A stretch of DNA of 64,000 bases from JAKQEM01 sp964391185. GTDB lineage: Bacteria; Patescibacteriota; Gracilibacteria; Peribacterales; Peribacteraceae. The stretch spans positions 173,309-237,308 of the forward strand of contig CAYMIX010000001.1 in NCBI GenBank assembly GCA_964391185.1. The letters run 5' to 3'. The notes under the pieces were generated by a model. It did not search any database and was not told the origin of the DNA. It was given only the letters and a program-made list of their open reading frames with translations. Both the position numbers and the translations under genes were made by a program. Of this stretch, positions 62,538 to 64,000 are shown in pieces. Positions within the stretch are counted from its first letter, which is position 1, and every line of letters starts with the position of its first letter.

Positions 62538-62591
<54 letters not shown>

Positions 62592-63303
62592 GGTCATAGC
62601 GTTTCACGAAATGTGGCATTGGTCACACCGTGATAACTTGCCCGAATGCACTGCAAGGTGCAGCACTGAGGAAGACTAAATGTCGTCGCAACTGATACCT
62701 CTTAAGCACCGAGAACTATAACAATTTGTTAAGACAACGTGTTTGAACGATCGTACTTTTGAACCCAACCTGGTTCATCAGTGTAAAACGTTCCCGTAGT
62801 ACGTCCTTCGGACGACTACAGGACCATGTAGTAGCGCTTTAGCGCTTACTACGTAGCGCTATATGCTGGAACATCCGAGTATGGAGCACTACATTGACAA
62901 GTAAAATTGTCCATGTGAAAATGTGCCTCCTGCGGACAATCAGCAGGAAACCCGGCTTCGCCTAACGGCTACGCCGCGGGCTCCTCAGAGACTACACGCG
63001 ACGCTCTGAAAGATTCAGAAGAGTCAGAAGAAACAGACGATTCAGAAGAATAATATTCCTCTGCGTCCTCTGAATCATCGGCATCATCTGTTTCCTCAGA
63101 ATAAGATATAGTCCGATCCCTGTAGCGATACAGGGTGCATCGAAACTCGAGATGCTGTTAAAAAACTTTCGTAGAAGGAACACGGGAAAAGTATTACGTA
63201 TTAAGGTTAATCCCTTATCGCATAATACATACCCCATACCCCTTTCTGGTCCGTGCGCTCTACCTAGTAGAGTTGCTGACTAACCATCAGCAGGAACCAT
63301 TTG
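62592..63303 (+). mobile_element. Group I intron in the 23S rRNA gene (E. coli position about 1931)
   Basis: The exon CCTTGTCGGGT (ending 62591) rejoins AAGTTCCGACC at 63304, restoring the universal sequence. The 5' exon ends in T, which can form the U-G pair with internal guide GCCCGA (62640-62645), and the intron ends in G (63303). The core has the R-type block CAGAGACTACACG (62986) and the S block AAGATATAGTCC (63103), whose GACTA/TAGTC make P7. P8 is a very long hairpin of about 100 bases. There is no homing endonuclease frame. The site is a known intron position in organelles and some bacteria. Confidence 0.92.
63191..63245. repeat. GTATTAAGG-family inverted repeat inside the intron
   Basis: GTATTACGTATTAAGGTTAA faces TTATCGCATAATACATACCC. 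It belongs to the family at 32452-32519 and lies in the 3' peripheral part of the intron. Confidence 0.7.
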
Positions 63304-63865
63304 AAGTTCCGACCCGCACGAATGGTATAACGATCTGAGCACTGTCTCGACGCAAGGCCCGGTGAAATTTCATTGACGGTGCAAATGCCGTCTTGATCAC
63401 GGAAGGACGAAAAGACCCTATGAAGCTTTACTATACGCTGGCATTGTTTTGTTCGTTAGCGTGCGCAGGATAGGTGGGAGACTTCGAAGCCTTGGCTTTG
63501 GCCAAGGTGGAGTCATCGTTGAGATACCACCCTCGCATTCGGACGAAACTCACTCTGACCCTGAAACAGGGCAGAGGACCGTGCTTGCTGGGTAGTTTAA
63601 CTGGGGCGGTTGCCTCCTAAAGTGTAACGGAGGCGCGCAATGGTCCACTAGTACCGGATGGAAATCGGTACGGTCGTGTAATCGCACAAGTGGGCCTGAC
63701 TGTGAGGCTGACAAGCCGAGCAGGGACGAAAGTCGGTGATAGTGATCCGGCAACCTGAGCATTATTTATAGTGCTCTTACCACGTGGGTGGGTTGTCGCT
63801 CAACGGATAAAAGTTACTCTAGGGATAACAGGCTGATCAGATCCAAGCGCCCACAGCGACGATCT

Positions 63866-63906
<41 letters not shown>

Positions 63907-63938
63907 GAGAAGGTCCCAAGGGTCTGGCTGTTCGCCAG

Positions 63939-63982
<44 letters not shown>

Positions 63983-64000
63983 TGGCCTCTATCCTCCGTG

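Noticed and set aside
62992..63237. 81-aa minus-strand frame inside the 23S intron as a homing endonuclease
   Set aside because: No LAGLIDADG, HNH or GIY-YIG motif; it lies over the P8 hairpin and is a by-product of it.

Overview
This window looks like chromosome from a Patescibacteria/CPR-type bacterium; the gene style recalls the Peregrinibacteria/Peribacteria group, but that placement is inference. The signs are a lone 23S rRNA gene with a group I intron, three dispersed 'S23' four-helix-bundle genes, an SLH-type S-layer protein, rpoB standing alone, and dense short intergenic repeats. TGA works as a stop, which argues against the TGA-recoding Gracilibacteria and Absconditabacteria.

Layout: 0-6.3 kb has an exported protein (partial), tRNA-Trp with tandem repeats, a GIY-YIG nuclease, a very large helical-repeat protein and a TrmB-like regulator. 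6.5-10.8 kb is a GC-rich array of five accessory genes, including a DUF1874 (ring-nuclease/anti-CRISPR fold) candidate and a sigma-like protein. 10.8-20.6 kb covers envelope and housekeeping: two M23 peptidases, a voltage-sensor/PH fusion, dGTPase, pgeF, nnrD, a GT4 transferase, ftsQ, a D-Ala-D-Ala carboxypeptidase and tRNA-Asp. 22-31 kb holds an exopolysaccharide-like locus (GT2, small membrane protein, NodB deacetylase, degenerate GH26-like protein), an antiporter and an oxidoreductase. 31-38 kb has S23 elements, gatCA, rnpA-yidC and class I aldolase. 38-46 kb alternates small single-gene cassettes, each with Shine-Dalgarno (SD) site and hairpins, with cysS and two csrA genes. 46-54.7 kb has the S-layer gene, a FemAB protein, superoxide dismutase, and GC-rich cassettes including a clear formaldehyde-activating enzyme. 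55-64 kb has rpoB, ssb and the 23S gene, cut by the window end.

Two gene classes coexist. Many native genes have a -10 box ending about 6-9 bases before the ATG and no SD, so they are probably leaderless. The GC-rich accessory genes have strong SD sites, 5' hairpins and usually their own terminators. CsrA acts at SD sites in the systems where it has been studied, so its targets here could be mainly the second class.

Short-unit inverted repeats lie between many genes. Some enclose S23 genes, and several repeat types have entered coding sequences in frame (cysS, FemAB, GT4, rpoB).
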